NCBI RefSeq assembly: GCF_000621165.1
Contig: NZ_KK211217.1
Span: 558,001-622,000 of the forward strand
Reading direction: 5' to 3'
Source of the DNA: Enterovibrio calviensis DSM 14347
GTDB lineage: Bacteria > Pseudomonadota > Gammaproteobacteria > Enterobacterales > Vibrionaceae
Length of the DNA stretch: 64,000 nt
Positions 44,386 through 54,315 of this stretch are shown here, piece after piece. The notes under the pieces were generated by a model, which saw nothing but the letters and a program-made list of their open reading frames with translations, did no database searches and had not been told where the DNA came from. The position numbers were made by a program, and so were the translations under genes. The first letter of the stretch is position 1, and each line of letters opens with the position of its first letter.

Positions 44386-45575
44386 TACATCACTCCTTTT
44401 TCTTTCAAAATATCGTGCACGGTGAAGATGTCTTTGTCTCCACGACCTGACAAGTTAACCACTAACAATTGCTCTTTCTCTGGGTTCTCGCGCGCCATTT
44501 TCAGTGCGTAAGCCAAGGCGTGAGCAGACTCCAGCGCAGGAATAATCCCTTCATGGCGAGCCAATTCTTGGAATGCGTCGAGCGCTTCATCATCGGTAAT
44601 GGCAACGTATTCGGCGCGACCAATCGAGTTCAAGTGCGCGTGTTGAGGGCCAACAGATGGGAAATCGAGGCCCGCAGAGACAGAGTATGACTCTTCAACC
44701 TGACCATTCGGGTCTTGCATCAGTGGCGATTTCATTCCAAAGAAAATACCCAGCTTGCCGTGTTTAAGTGGCGCGCCATGTTGGTCTGTGTCCAAGCCTA
44801 AACCTGCTGGCTCAACGCCAATCAAGCCCACATCAGATTCTTCGATGAAATCTGCAAACATACCAATGGCGTTTGAACCGCCGCCGACACAGGCAATCAC
44901 GCTATCAGGCAAGCGACCTTCGCGTTCCAAAATCTGTTGCTTGGTTTCTTCACCAATCATTTTCTGGAATTCACGCACAATGGTCGGGAAGGGGTGAGGA
45001 CCCGCTGCCGTGCCTAAAAGATAATGCGCTTCATCATAGCTTGCAGACCAGTCGCGTAGCGCTTCGTTACACGCATCTTTCAGGGTTGAAGAACCAGAGT
45101 GAACAGGAATCACTTCAGCGCCCATCAACTTCATGCGGAAAACATTCGGGCTTTGACGTTCTACGTCTTTTGCACCCATGTAAACGCGGCATTTCAAATC
45201 AAGCAGTGCACAAGCCAGTGCGGTTGCTACACCGTGCTGACCCGCGCCTGTTTCAGCGATGATCTCTTTCTTGCCCATGCGTTTCGCGAGCAGTGCCTGA
45301 CCTAAAACCTGATTGGTTTTGTGCGCACCACCGTGAAGTAGGTCTTCACGCTTTAGGTACAGCTTGGTCTTGGTGCCTTTGGTAAGGTTGCGCGTTAGCG
45401 TCAATGCGGTTGGGCGACCTGCGTATTCTTCCAAAAGGCCAATAAATTCCTTTTGAAATTCTGGGTCACTTTGCGCATCAATAAACGCTTGTTCTAGCTG
45501 GTCCAGTGCTGGAACCAAGATCTGTGGTACGTATTGACCACCAAATTCGCCGAAGTAGGCATTCAACTTAGTCAT
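44385..45575 (-). CDS. trpB: Tryptophan synthase beta subunit
   Basis: 396 residues, the usual length. PLP lysine in [13 protein letters not shown] (about residue 86), the glycine-rich phosphate site [13 protein letters not shown], and the conserved opening [15 protein letters not shown]. Joins indole with serine to make tryptophan. Overlaps trpA by one base; 9 bp after trpCF. Confidence 0.98.
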   Translation of the reverse strand: MTKLNAYFGEFGGQYVPQILVPALDQLEQAFIDAQSDPEFQKEFIGLLEEYAGRPTALTLTRNLTKGTKTKLYLKREDLLHGGAHKTNQVLGQALLAKRMGKKEIIAETGAGQHGVATALACALLDLKCRVYMGAKDVERQSPNVFRMKLMGAEVIPVHSGSSTLKDACNEALRDWSASYDEAHYLLGTAAGPHPFPTIVREFQKMIGEETKQQILEREGRLPDSVIACVGGGSNAIGMFADFIEESDVGLIGVEPAGLGLDTDQHGAPLKHGKLGIFFGMKSPLMQDPNGQVEESYSVSAGLDFPSVGPQHAHLNSIGRAEYVAITDDEALDAFQELARHEGIIPALESAHALAYALKMARENPEKEQLLVVNLSGRGDKDIFTVHDILKEKGVM

Positions 45576-45584
45576 AACTGTCCT

Positions 45585-46952
45585 TTAGTAATCTCTAAGC
45601 GCTGAGAATGCAGCGTCCAATTTTTGTTTATCTTTAATACCCGGCGCACTTTCGACGCCAGAGTTAAAATCGAGTCCTGCGCAGCCCAGTTGTGCTGCGT
45701 CTTTTGCGTTTTCTTGCGAAAGGCCACCTGCGATCATCACGGTGTCTTTGCGATCATCTGGAATAAGGGACCAATCAAACGCTTTGCCTGTTCCGCCGCT
45801 TTGTGTTCCCACACGGCTGTCGAAAAGATTTCTGTCAGCGTTGGCTTCCAAAGCAGGAGCGGTATCGCTTACGCCGTGGGCTTTCCAAATTTGGGTACTG
45901 CTTGGCAAGGCTTCACGTAACGCTTTCACATAGTCGCCATCTTCATTGCCGTGCAACTGAACCGCTGACAGTGAGAGTGCGTTTGCTGTCTCAGCAACCT
46001 CTGACAGTTCATGGTTTTGGAACACGCCCACGTAAGCGAGAGGTGCGCCTTCCATGACTTTTCGAGCCGCTTCCACATCCACAAAGCGCGGTGACTTCTC
46101 AACAAAAATCAGGCCGCCGTAGTTGGCATAGGCGTCGTAAGCGGCTTTTGCGTCTTCTGCACGTGTTAAACCGCAGACTTTGTTGTCACCGTAAAGCACG
46201 CGGCGCACGGCACGTTCCACATCGTCTTCAGACATTAACGAGCTACCAATCAAAAAGCCGTTGGCGAAAGGTGCAAGCTCACGCACTTGTTGATGGGTAT
46301 AGATGCCTGATTCTGAAATCACGATGGTGTCTTCAGACAAACGCGGTGCGAGTTCTTTCGTACGGTTTAAGTCGATGCTTAGATCGCGCAGGTTACGGTT
46401 ATTAATACCAACAACCTTGGCTTTTAGCGCAATGGCACGTTCCAGTTCTTCCTCGTTACTGACTTCGGTCAGTACACCAAGATTAAGTTCATGCGCGAGT
46501 GCCGACAGTTCACGGTATTCATCGTCGTTCAGCACAGACAGCATCAACAAAATGGCATCGGCTTGATGAAAACGCGCGAGGTAGACTTGGTAGGTGTCCA
46601 CCATGAAATCTTTACACAGCACAGGGCAAGGCACTTGACCGCGCACTTGTGGCAGAAAGTCGAAATTACCTTGGAAGTACTTTTCATCTGTCAGGACAGA
46701 AATCGCTGCGGCATGGTTGCCGTACACGCTGGCGATGTAATCCAAGTCGAAGTCATCGCGGATCAAACCTTTTGATGGCGAGGCCTTTTTGCACTCCAAG
46801 ATAAACTTGGCGGGCTTGCCTGAAAGCGCATCGTAAAAGCTGCGATCACTTGGTACGACCTCGTTGATGAAGCTGTCTAGCGGCTGTGCCGCCTTGCGCG
46901 CTTCAATCCAAATGCGTTTATCCGCAACAATTTTTGCTAGTACCGTTTCCAT
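45585..46952 (-). CDS. trpCF: Bifunctional indole-3-glycerol-phosphate synthase / phosphoribosylanthranilate isomerase
   Basis: 455 residues. The N-terminal TrpC barrel (to about 255) has FILECKKASPSKG, LCKDFMVDTYQVY and VISESGIYTHQQV. The C-terminal TrpF barrel begins at about 258 with KVCGLTRAEDAKAAY and ends AGLDFNSGVESAPGIKD. The fused form is typical of enterics and Vibrionaceae. Starts at the trpD stop with one base shared. Confidence 0.97.
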   Translation of the reverse strand: METVLAKIVADKRIWIEARKAAQPLDSFINEVVPSDRSFYDALSGKPAKFILECKKASPSKGLIRDDFDLDYIASVYGNHAAAISVLTDEKYFQGNFDFLPQVRGQVPCPVLCKDFMVDTYQVYLARFHQADAILLMLSVLNDDEYRELSALAHELNLGVLTEVSNEEELERAIALKAKVVGINNRNLRDLSIDLNRTKELAPRLSEDTIVISESGIYTHQQVRELAPFANGFLIGSSLMSEDDVERAVRRVLYGDNKVCGLTRAEDAKAAYDAYANYGGLIFVEKSPRFVDVEAARKVMEGAPLAYVGVFQNHELSEVAETANALSLSAVQLHGNEDGDYVKALREALPSSTQIWKAHGVSDTAPALEANADRNLFDSRVGTQSGGTGKAFDWSLIPDDRKDTVMIAGGLSQENAKDAAQLGCAGLDFNSGVESAPGIKDKQKLDAAFSALRDY

Positions 46953-47953
46953 TAGTTGCTCCGTGACGCAAGTTGCTGAACGAGTTCGAAGGGCTTTCCG
47001 CTGCTCATCACGTCCAACGCTTTTTGCGTGTTGGCTTTCAGATCTTCCTGTCCGAAGAGGCGAAGCAGAAGTGCAACGTTAACGGCAACAGCGCTTTGCT
47101 GTGCTTCGGTTCCTTTGCCTTGCAAGATCTGTGTGATGATTTCTCGGTTTTCTTCCGGCGTGCCCCCTTCAATGGATTTGAGAGGGTGGGTGTTAACGCC
47201 GAAATCTTCCGGTGTCAGTGTGTATTCGGTGATCACGCCATCTTTAATTTCAGCCACGGTGGTTTCACCGTGAATCGCGACTTCATCAAGTCCGCTGCCG
47301 TGAACAACTGCAGCGCGCTTTAGACCAAGGGTTTTGATGGTTTCTGCAATCGGCCTTACTAAGGCTTTGTCGTACACACCCATCAATTCCAGTGTCGGTT
47401 TTGCTGGGTTAATCAATGGGCCTAACAAATTAAAGATGGTGCGCGTTTTCATGGTTTGACGAACAGGCATCGCGTGGCGAACACCGCTGTGATATTGCGG
47501 GGCAAACAAGAAGCACACGCCCAAGTCGTCTAATGCGCCACGTGCCGTTTCAGGGCTCATGGCTAAATCAATACCAAACGCAGCAAGCAAGTCGGAAGAG
47601 CCAGATTTGCTCGAAACACCACGGTTACCGTGTTTGGCGACTTTTACACCACAGGCCGCGGCTACAAAGGCGGCGGTGGTAGAAATGTTGATAGAATTTG
47701 AGCCGTCACCGCCAGTGCCAACAATGTCAGCGAAATCATAATCAGGCGATGGGAATGGGTTTGCATTTGCCGTTAATGCAGACGCAGCACCTGCGATTTC
47801 TTCTGGCGTTTCGCCTTTGATTTTGAGCGACGTTAATGTCGCAGCCAACAGAATAGGATCCAATTCACCTTTGATGATGGTGTCGAACAGCTGATGGCTT
47901 TCTTCACGAGACAGAGATTCTTGTTCGTAAAGCTTATTGATAATTGCGTCCAT
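46952..47953 (-). CDS. trpD: Anthranilate phosphoribosyltransferase
   Basis: 333 residues. PRPP-binding loop [15 protein letters not shown] near residues 79-93 and the second motif [17 protein letters not shown] near 106-122. Adds phosphoribose to anthranilate. Not fused to TrpG, unlike in E. coli: the glutamine amidotransferase is a separate upstream gene. Confidence 0.97.
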   Translation of the reverse strand: MDAIINKLYEQESLSREESHQLFDTIIKGELDPILLAATLTSLKIKGETPEEIAGAASALTANANPFPSPDYDFADIVGTGGDGSNSINISTTAAFVAAACGVKVAKHGNRGVSSKSGSSDLLAAFGIDLAMSPETARGALDDLGVCFLFAPQYHSGVRHAMPVRQTMKTRTIFNLLGPLINPAKPTLELMGVYDKALVRPIAETIKTLGLKRAAVVHGSGLDEVAIHGETTVAEIKDGVITEYTLTPEDFGVNTHPLKSIEGGTPEENREIITQILQGKGTEAQQSAVAVNVALLLRLFGQEDLKANTQKALDVMSSGKPFELVQQLASRSN

Positions 47954-47979
47954 GTTTACTCTCCTTGTCTAGTGATCCA

Positions 47980-48579
47980 TCAGCGCGGCTGAGTCGCCCA
48001 GTTGATTGTATTTGTCAGAAGGTCTGCGCCTTTCGTTGTTAAAATTGACTCTGGGTGGAATTGAAAACCAACCACGCGATCGGCGTCGTTCACCACGGCC
48101 ATGACTAAGCCTTCCACATCCGCAATCACATCCAGTGAATCGGGTACCTTGGTCGCGACCAACGAGTGGTAACGCGCAATGGTGAGTGGGCTTTCAATGT
48201 TGCCAAACACGGCATGGGCATTGTGGGTCATTTGCGACGCTTTGCCGTGAACGATTTCCCCAGCGCCAGCAACCACACCGCCGTAGGCTTCTGTGATGGC
48301 TTGTTGACCGAGACAAATACCAATCATCGGTACTTTGCCTTTCAATTTCAGGATCAGCGCTGGCATGCAGCCCGCTTCAGACGGAGCGCCCGGGCCAGGT
48401 GACAACACGACAACTGGGTTAGTCAGCTCGCTCACCGCATGCTCGATTTGGTCTGCCGACAAGCTGTTGCGGTAAATGGTGACCGGATAGCCCAGTGATC
48501 GAAATTGATCGACCAAGTTGTAAGTGAAAGAATCGAAGTTATCGATCAGCACGATGTGTGCATTCATGGCTTGGCTCAT
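47980..48579 (-). CDS. trpG: Anthranilate synthase component II (glutamine amidotransferase)
   Basis: 199 residues, class I amidotransferase. The catalytic Cys is in MIGICLGQQAI, with His and Glu in VVGFQFHPESIL near the C-terminus. DNFDSFTYNLVDQ opens the domain. It provides ammonia to TrpE. Overlaps the end of trpE by 4 bases. Confidence 0.96.
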   Translation of the reverse strand: MSQAMNAHIVLIDNFDSFTYNLVDQFRSLGYPVTIYRNSLSADQIEHAVSELTNPVVVLSPGPGAPSEAGCMPALILKLKGKVPMIGICLGQQAITEAYGGVVAGAGEIVHGKASQMTHNAHAVFGNIESPLTIARYHSLVATKVPDSLDVIADVEGLVMAVVNDADRVVGFQFHPESILTTKGADLLTNTINWATQPR

Positions 48580-50159
48580 TGTGCACCTCCTGAGTGTGCT
48601 GCTCGAATTGCAGTTAACACCGCTTGGGCTTTTCCGCGTGTTTCATCAGCTTCAGCTTGAGGGACAGAATCAAATACCACACCAGCGCCAGCTTGAATTT
48701 GAGCAATGCCGTTTTCCACGTAAGCGGAACGAATCACGATGCAGGTGTCCATGTCACCATGTCCCGTGATGTAACCTACCGCGCCACCGTAACTGCCGCG
48801 ACGGCTTTGTTCAAATTGGCGAATAAGCTGCATGGCACGAATTTTCGGTGCGCCGGTTAATGTGCCCATGTTCATGCACGCTTGGTAAGCGTGAAGAGCA
48901 TCCAGATCGTTACGCAGTTGCCCTACAACGCGGGAAACAAGGTGCATGACGTGGCTATAGCGGTCTACTTTCAGCAGGTCTGCAACATAACGAGTACCAG
49001 GCTCACTAATGCGTGCCACGTCATTACGCGCCAAATCAACCAGCATCATGTGCTCGGCGTTTTCTTTGGTGTCGTTACGCAGTTCAAGTTCGATACGGCC
49101 GTCTAAATCCAAGTTGATCGAACCGTTTGGATTCTTACCACGAGGACGTGTGCCCGCAATCGGGTAAATCTCGACTTGGTTGGTATCTTTGCTGTATTTC
49201 AGGGCACTTTCTGGCGATGCACCAAATAAGGTGAAATCGGTGTCATGCATGTAGAACATGTAAGGACTTGGGTTGCCTTGTTTGAGCTTCAAATACGCAT
49301 TCAGCGGGGAAGGGCAAGGCAGTGTGAATCGGCGACTTGGGACAACCTGAAACACATCGCCTTTGACGACGTAGTGCTTAAGCTCATCAACCGCAGCGCA
49401 GAAATCTTCGTCACTGACAGAAATCTCGAGGTTAGACGTATCGACGACTTCTGCTTTTGGCATTGGAATAGGGTTCAAGCAGCTTTCTTTGATAGCTTGC
49501 AGTCGACGACTAAGGTCGAAGTAAGTCTCGGTGTTTTCTGCGCCGCCAAATTGTGTACCCTGAAGCGTTGCATGACGTCGTTGGTGGTCAATCACCAACA
49601 AGGTTTCAGCGACGTAGAACAGGTAGTCTGGACATTGATTGCCCGACTCAACGTCTGGCAATGGCTCAAACTGCGCAACGAGATCGTAGGCGAATAAGCC
49701 ACCAATCATTAGCGCTTGTTCTGGAAGGCCATCCAATTTGAATGCGTGTTGAACCAGACGCAGTGCATCAAACGGAGAAGGTTGGCGTAGACGCGCATCC
49801 TCATCCAGCACTCGGTTTTCTTGAGAGAAATGAAGTGTCAGCAAATCGTCGGTACGTTGCGATTCGATAGCCAGACCTTGCTTTGATAGCTCGGCTTCAA
49901 CAGCACTCAGAACATTTCTACCATTTTTTGTTTTGGCTTCGAGTTCTACGGTTCTGTCACGGCATACGATACGCACGGCGGCATCGATGAGCATCAAGCT
50001 TTTCAAGTCTTGCTTGGAATCCACCTCTGCGGATTCCAGCAGTAGGCTATAAGGACGGTCTTGGCAGACCGCCGCATACAATTCTGTCGGAGCGGCGACG
50101 TACGGCACATCCAGGCTAAGTACGTCGAGTTCGCCTTGTTCTAAAGCGTGGTTTTTCAC
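48576..50159 (-). CDS. trpE: Anthranilate synthase component I
   Basis: 527 residues. Converts chorismate to anthranilate with TrpG. The tryptophan-feedback site [10 protein letters not shown] near residues 34-43 is present, so the enzyme is probably inhibited by tryptophan. Catalytic region: [52 protein letters not shown] and [16 protein letters not shown] overlaps the stop of the DAHP synthase gene by 4 bases (ATGA), a tight coupling. Confidence 0.97.
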   Translation of the reverse strand: MKNHALEQGELDVLSLDVPYVAAPTELYAAVCQDRPYSLLLESAEVDSKQDLKSLMLIDAAVRIVCRDRTVELEAKTKNGRNVLSAVEAELSKQGLAIESQRTDDLLTLHFSQENRVLDEDARLRQPSPFDALRLVQHAFKLDGLPEQALMIGGLFAYDLVAQFEPLPDVESGNQCPDYLFYVAETLLVIDHQRRHATLQGTQFGGAENTETYFDLSRRLQAIKESCLNPIPMPKAEVVDTSNLEISVSDEDFCAAVDELKHYVVKGDVFQVVPSRRFTLPCPSPLNAYLKLKQGNPSPYMFYMHDTDFTLFGASPESALKYSKDTNQVEIYPIAGTRPRGKNPNGSINLDLDGRIELELRNDTKENAEHMMLVDLARNDVARISEPGTRYVADLLKVDRYSHVMHLVSRVVGQLRNDLDALHAYQACMNMGTLTGAPKIRAMQLIRQFEQSRRGSYGGAVGYITGHGDMDTCIVIRSAYVENGIAQIQAGAGVVFDSVPQAEADETRGKAQAVLTAIRAAHSGGAQ

Positions 50160-51169
50160 AGCGTTCTCCCTGCTGCTTCTACAAAGGGTTTTAGTTCCTG
50201 CATGAGTTGCGCGAACATATCTCCGGTGAGCGCTTGATGTCCGTCAGACAGCGCTTCTGCTGGATTGAGGTGGCTTTCAACGATGATGCCGTCGGCGCCT
50301 ACCGCTGCGGCCGCACGAGAGAGTGGGATAACAAGCTCGCGAACCCCTGTGCCGTGGCTAGGGTCAACCACCACCGGAAGGTGGCTGCGTTGCTTTATAT
50401 AAGCGACTGCATTTAAATCCAACGTGTTGCGGGTTGCCGTTTCAAACGTGCGAATGCCGCGCTCACACAAAATAATGTTCGGGTTGCCAGCATCATAGAT
50501 ATATTCTGCCGCTAGCAACAGTTCCTCGATAGTGGCGGAAAGTCCTCGTTTTAACAAGACCGGTTTGCCACTTTCGCCAACTGCTTTTAACAATCCGTAA
50601 TTTTGCATATTTCTAGCGCCGATTTGAAGGCAATCAATGTATTCACAGAGTGAATCCACCTGACCCACTTCCATCACTTCGGAGACCGTGGGTAAGCCTG
50701 TCGCGTCGCTGGCTTGTTTCAACAATTTCAGCCCTTCAATGCCCATGCCTTGGAAATCATAAGGACTGGTGCGTGGTTTATAGGCACCGCCTCGCAATGC
50801 GCCAGCGCCATGACTTTTTACAACATCAGCCACGGACAGTAATTGCTGTTCGGACTCGACGGAGCATGGGCCCGCGATCACGGCGAATTTATTACCACCC
50901 ACAGCCATGTTACCAATGCGAACTACCGTATTGTGGGCCTGTACCTCACGGGAGACCATTTTGTATTTGGACAAGATGGGCTTCACTTCTTCTACCAAGG
51001 GGTCGCTTTCTAGGTGGAGTTTCTGCAACACACGCTCATCGCCCAATGCGCCAAGAACAATGCGCTCTACACCAGGCATATAAAGCGGTTTAAGTCCCGC
51101 TTGTTCGATTTTGCCCAGAATAGCTTTTGCTTGCAGCTCAGTCGCTTGGGGTTTTAATACGATAATCAT
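50156..51169 (-). CDS. aroF: Type I-beta 3-deoxy-7-phosphoheptulonate (DAHP) synthase
   Basis: 337 residues from the ATG at 51169 (AAGGA 8 bases ahead; the frame is open 15 codons more). First step of the shikimate pathway. An N-terminal ferredoxin-like regulatory domain (about 1-75, [18 protein letters not shown]) precedes the barrel with [32 protein letters not shown], and [15 protein letters not shown] near the end. This is the type I-beta form common in Gram-positives and Thermotoga, not the type I-alpha AroFGH of enterics. It is the first gene of the trp operon, coupled to trpE by an ATGA overlap and placed behind the trp attenuator. Confidence 0.93.
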   Translation of the reverse strand: MIIVLKPQATELQAKAILGKIEQAGLKPLYMPGVERIVLGALGDERVLQKLHLESDPLVEEVKPILSKYKMVSREVQAHNTVVRIGNMAVGGNKFAVIAGPCSVESEQQLLSVADVVKSHGAGALRGGAYKPRTSPYDFQGMGIEGLKLLKQASDATGLPTVSEVMEVGQVDSLCEYIDCLQIGARNMQNYGLLKAVGESGKPVLLKRGLSATIEELLLAAEYIYDAGNPNIILCERGIRTFETATRNTLDLNAVAYIKQRSHLPVVVDPSHGTGVRELVIPLSRAAAAVGADGIIVESHLNPAEALSDGHQALTGDMFAQLMQELKPFVEAAGRTL

Positions 51170-51242
51170 GTCAAAAGTCCTTTTGGGTGCCGCCACCTTC
51201 AATAAGGTGCTCAATGCATTCTGGGCGGTAAAAATTGGGTAT

Positions 51243-51309
51243 AAAAAAACCCGCGTTATGCGGGCTTGGTGACGTCTATCTATTGGCTATCACTCATCAC
51301 ACCGCCCGC
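51243..51309 (-). promoter_or_regulatory. trp attenuator (terminator and antiterminator)
   Basis: Minus strand. The terminator is CCCGC-ATAAC-GCGGG (51264-51250), extended by wobble and A-T pairs, followed by seven T (51249-51243). The competing antiterminator pairs GCGGGCGGTG (51309-51300, beginning at the last base of the leader stop codon) with CACC-AA-GCCCGC (51271-51260). A ribosome stalled on the Trp codons leaves the antiterminator strand free; one at the stop codon covers it and the terminator forms. Classic transcription attenuation. Confidence 0.85.
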
Positions 51310-51371
51310 TATTGGGAGTGCCACCACCAGTTAATCAGTGCTGTTTGTTGGATGAGGTTATGCTGTACCAT
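51309..51371 (-). CDS. trpL: trp leader peptide
   Basis: A 20-residue leader, MVQHNLIQQTALINWWWHSQ, with three consecutive Trp codons at 51329-51321 and a stop at 51311-51309. The start at 51371 lies about 30 bases after the predicted transcript start, as in E. coli, with TGGA ahead; an in-frame ATG at 51386 would give 25 residues but has no ribosome site. Its translation decides the fold of the attenuator. Confidence 0.85.
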   Translation of the reverse strand: MVQHNLIQQTALINWWWHSQ

Positions 51372-51386
51372 GAAGACGTAATCCAT

Positions 51387-51415
51387 TTGAGTTAGTAATC
51401 GTGTACTAGTTAACT
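51387..51415 (+). promoter_or_regulatory. Probable divergent rnm promoter sharing the trp operator
   Basis: Plus strand: TTGAGT (51387-51392), 17-bp spacer, TTAACT (51410-51415). Because the operator is palindromic it supplies TTAACT to both strands. It would start transcription about 36 bases before the rnm ATG. No other promoter room exists between the trp -35 and rnm. Confidence 0.5.
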
Positions 51416-51436
51416 AGTGTATGGCGGCAAAGTCAA
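51405..51436 (-). promoter_or_regulatory. trp promoter and TrpR operator
   Basis: Minus strand: -35 TTGACT (51436-51431), 17-bp spacer, -10 TTAACT (51413-51408). The -10 is embedded in ACTAGTTAACTAGT (51405-51418), a perfect palindrome that equals the core of the E. coli trp operator. Tryptophan-loaded TrpR would bind here and block transcription of aroF-trpEGDCFBA. Confidence 0.88.
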
Positions 51437-51457
51437 GCAACGAATTGAAGAAAATTA

Positions 51458-52327
51458 ATGCTATTTGATTTACACAGCCACACCACAGCGTCTGACGGAC
51501 GCTTTAGCCCAGAAGAATTGGTGAAACGCGCCGTTGATTTTCGTGTCAACGTGCTTGCGATTACCGATCACGACACCCTTGCGGGCATCGCACCGGCGAA
51601 ACAAGCCGTGACTGATCTTGAGCTTCCTCTGCATATCGTCAATGGAATTGAGATTTCTACGGTTTGGCAAAATAAAGATATTCATATTGTGGGATTGAAT
51701 ATTGACCTTGATTCGCCAGAACTTCTCGCCTTGATCGACGCGCAGGCTATTCGCCGAGAAGCGCGAGCTGAGCTGATTGCTGAGCGATTAGACAAACAAG
51801 GCATGCCGGGTGCGTTAGAAGGCGCAAAAGCCCTCGCGGGAGACGTACCTCTCACTCGAGCACATTTTGCTCGCTGGATGGTTGAACAAGGTTATGTGAA
51901 AACCATGCAGGCGGTGTTTAAGAAATACCTAACCCGTGGTAATCCCGGTTATGTGCCACCAAATTGGTGCACCATAGAAGAAGCGGTTGACGTTATTCAC
52001 AAAGCGGGTGGTCAAGCGGTGATTGCGCATCCCGGTCGGTATAAACTCACGGCCAAGTGGTTGAAACGCTTACTTCAGACTTTTGCCGACGCGGGTGGGG
52101 ATGGGATGGAAGTTGCTCAACCTCAACAAGCACCGAATGAACGTCGCCTTTTAGGTGATTATGCGATTCAATTTGGGCTTGCAGGCTCCCAAGGTTCTGA
52201 TTTTCATTACCCTTCTCCCTGGCTAGAGCTAGGTCGTAACTTATACTTACCGAAAGGGTGCAAGGAAATCTGGGAAACTTGGACGTTGCCGACATTGGAA
52301 GTAGTGCCCTTACAGGAGGAAGTATGA
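51458..52327 (+). CDS. rnm: RNase AM / PHP-domain 5'-3' exoribonuclease (YciV/TrpH)
   Basis: 289 residues, PHP domain. Metal ligands are visible: [20 protein letters not shown] at the start, [24 protein letters not shown] and [13 protein letters not shown] near the end. The E. coli protein removes 5' ends of ribosomal and other RNAs. Divergent from the trp operon and perhaps under the same TrpR site. Its stop overlaps the yciO start (ATGA). Confidence 0.94.
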   Translation: MLFDLHSHTTASDGRFSPEELVKRAVDFRVNVLAITDHDTLAGIAPAKQAVTDLELPLHIVNGIEISTVWQNKDIHIVGLNIDLDSPELLALIDAQAIRREARAELIAERLDKQGMPGALEGAKALAGDVPLTRAHFARWMVEQGYVKTMQAVFKKYLTRGNPGYVPPNWCTIEEAVDVIHKAGGQAVIAHPGRYKLTAKWLKRLLQTFADAGGDGMEVAQPQQAPNERRLLGDYAIQFGLAGSQGSDFHYPSPWLELGRNLYLPKGCKEIWETWTLPTLEVVPLQEEV

Positions 52328-52947
52328 GCCAGTTTTTTTATGTACATCCTGAGAATCCGCAAACGCGTTTAATCACGCAGGCCGTTGCCATTGTGAGAAA
52401 TGGTGGCGTCATTATCTATCCAACGGACTCAGGTTATGCTCTCGGTTGCCAGCTTGAAAATAAGTCGGCGCTAGAGAAGATTTGTCGTATTCGACGACTA
52501 GACGACAAGCATAATTTCACCTTGTTGTGCAGAGACTTATCTGAGATTTCTGTCTATGCGCGTGTCGATAACACAGCTTATCGCTTGATCAAAAACAACA
52601 CGCCAGGGCCGTACACTTTCATTCTAAAAGCGACAAAAGAAGTGCCACGTCGTTTGATGAACCCTAAGCGTAAAACGATCGGTATTCGCGTACCTGACAA
52701 CCGTATCGCGCTCGATTTGTTAGAAGCGCTCGGTGAGCCAATGATGTCGACGTCTCTGATTCTGCCGGGAAATGATTATACCGAGTCTGATCCCGAATCG
52801 ATCCGTGATCAGCTGGAACACACGGTAGATGTTATCCTGAACGGCGGCTATCTCGGTGAGCAACCGACAACCGTGGTTGACTTCAGTGACGACGGCGAAC
52901 CCGTGATTCTCCGTCATGGTACAGGCGATACCAGTCCTTTCGAATAA
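52324..52947 (+). CDS. yciO: YciO family protein (Sua5/YrdC domain)
   Basis: 207 residues from the ATG at 52324, which overlaps the rnm stop and has ACAGGAGGAAGT directly ahead. The YrdC fold features are [61 protein letters not shown] and [12 protein letters not shown]. Related to TsaC, which makes the t6A precursor, but YciO is a separate family member with poorly defined activity. Confidence 0.93.
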   Translation: MSQFFYVHPENPQTRLITQAVAIVRNGGVIIYPTDSGYALGCQLENKSALEKICRIRRLDDKHNFTLLCRDLSEISVYARVDNTAYRLIKNNTPGPYTFILKATKEVPRRLMNPKRKTIGIRVPDNRIALDLLEALGEPMMSTSLILPGNDYTESDPESIRDQLEHTVDVILNGGYLGEQPTTVVDFSDDGEPVILRHGTGDTSPFE

Positions 52948-53143
52948 ACTTAACGTTGCATGATTAAAATGGAGGCGGAAACTTTCCGCCTCTGCAACGC
53001 TAAATTTCCATTGATGTCGTGAGTGTTTTTCTAAATGAAATGGTGTATTTGAGCCAATTTAGGCATAATACGCTGTTGCCTCTTTTTTGGGGCGTTTCTT
53101 TCCGACATCGACGCCTGTGAAGGCGACAGTAAGGTAAACGTAA

Positions 53144-54241
53144 ATGAGCGAAAAATTACAGAAGGTGTTAGCCCGTGCAGGTCTTGGTTCTCGTCGTGAG
53201 ATCGAATCCCTGATACAAGAGGGTCGCGTCAGTATCAATGGCATTGTTGCCAAACTGGGTGATCGTCTTGATGATGTCAATGCTAACATTCGTGTTGACG
53301 GGCACAGTGTACAAGTTGCTGCGCCTTCTGAAGTTGTGTGCCGTGTAATGGCATACAACAAACCAGAAGGCGAGTTGTGCACACGCAGCGACCCTGAAGG
53401 TCGTCGTACCGTTTTTGATCGCCTCCCTCGTCTCAACGGTGCCCGCTGGGTCGCTGTAGGTCGTTTGGATGCGAATACGTCAGGTTTGATGCTGTTCACC
53501 ACAGATGGTGAGTTGGCTAACCGCTTGATGCACCCAAGCCGTCAAGTAGAACGTGAATACATGGTTCGCGTGTTTGGCGAAGTGAATGAGCAGATGGTGA
53601 AAAACCTCGTCCGTGGCGTAACACTTGAAGACGGCGAAGCCCGTTTTGAAGATGTTGTTTACGCGGGCGGCGAAGGCATGAACCACACTTTCTATGTTGT
53701 GATCACTGAAGGTCGTAACCGCGAAGTCCGTCGTATGTGGGAATCACAGGGTGTAACGGTAAGCCGTCTTAAGCGTGTGCGTTACGGCAATCTGTATCTA
53801 AACAAAGAGCTACCTCGTGGTGGCTGGATGGAACTGGAACTGGAAGATGTGAACTACTTGCGTGAGTTGGTAGAGTTGCGTCCAGAGAAAGAAACCATGA
53901 TTACGGTTGAAGCGCAGAAACGTAAAGCGCGTGGCCAGAAAATCCGTCGTGCGGTACGTCGTCACGAAGAGCGTGTTGAATCGGGTGAAGCTCGTAAACC
54001 GCGCCGTGGCGGTCAGCAAAGTAAGCCTGCTGCTCAGGGTAAACCTGCACAAGGCAAACCTGGCCAAGGTAAGCCAGCTCAGGGCAAACCTGCACAAGGT
54101 AAGCCTGCGCACGGAAAACCAAGTGGTAGACCAGCTCAAGGCAAACGTGGTGCCGGTCGCACTGGTAACTCGGGTCCAAACCGTGGCGGCCAATCGTCTT
54201 CTCGTCAAAAGCCGCAAGGTGATAAGCGCCAAGGGCGTTAA
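53144..54241 (+). CDS. rluB: 23S rRNA pseudouridine synthase RluB
   Basis: 365 residues: N-terminal S4 domain ([19 protein letters not shown]), catalytic [17 protein letters not shown] with the active Asp near residue 112, and [24 protein letters not shown]. Makes pseudouridine 2605 in 23S rRNA. From about residue 260 a basic low-complexity tail follows, with about six tandem [10 protein letters not shown]-type units (54045-54120) and a Gly/Arg/Ser-rich end. The tail is longer than in the E. coli protein and probably adds nonspecific RNA binding. Start 53144 fits the homologues. Confidence 0.95.
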   Translation: MSEKLQKVLARAGLGSRREIESLIQEGRVSINGIVAKLGDRLDDVNANIRVDGHSVQVAAPSEVVCRVMAYNKPEGELCTRSDPEGRRTVFDRLPRLNGARWVAVGRLDANTSGLMLFTTDGELANRLMHPSRQVEREYMVRVFGEVNEQMVKNLVRGVTLEDGEARFEDVVYAGGEGMNHTFYVVITEGRNREVRRMWESQGVTVSRLKRVRYGNLYLNKELPRGGWMELELEDVNYLRELVELRPEKETMITVEAQKRKARGQKIRRAVRRHEERVESGEARKPRRGGQQSKPAAQGKPAQGKPGQGKPAQGKPAQGKPAHGKPSGRPAQGKRGAGRTGNSGPNRGGQSSSRQKPQGDKRQGR

Positions 54242-54257
54242 GCACCAAACGGAAATG

Positions 54258-54289
54258 AAAAAAGCCAGCAGAAATGCTGGCTTTTTTTT
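54258..54289 (+). terminator. Terminator after rluB
   Basis: AAAAAGCCAGCA-GAAA-TGCTGGCTTTTT, a 12-bp perfect stem with a GAAA loop and a long T run. Confidence 0.9.
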
Positions 54290-54315
54290 GTTGTCTATCT
54301 TGAGCTTAGCGACGT

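Noticed and set aside
50156-51214. Extended DAHP synthase beginning at 51214
   Set aside because: The upstream 15 codons lie in the trp leader between the attenuator and a good ribosome site at 51169; the shorter start matches the family.
54045-54120. Tandem repeat near the end of rluB considered as an independent repeat locus
   Set aside because: It encodes the in-frame basic GKP-rich tail of RluB and is explained by coding sequence, though its copy number may vary.
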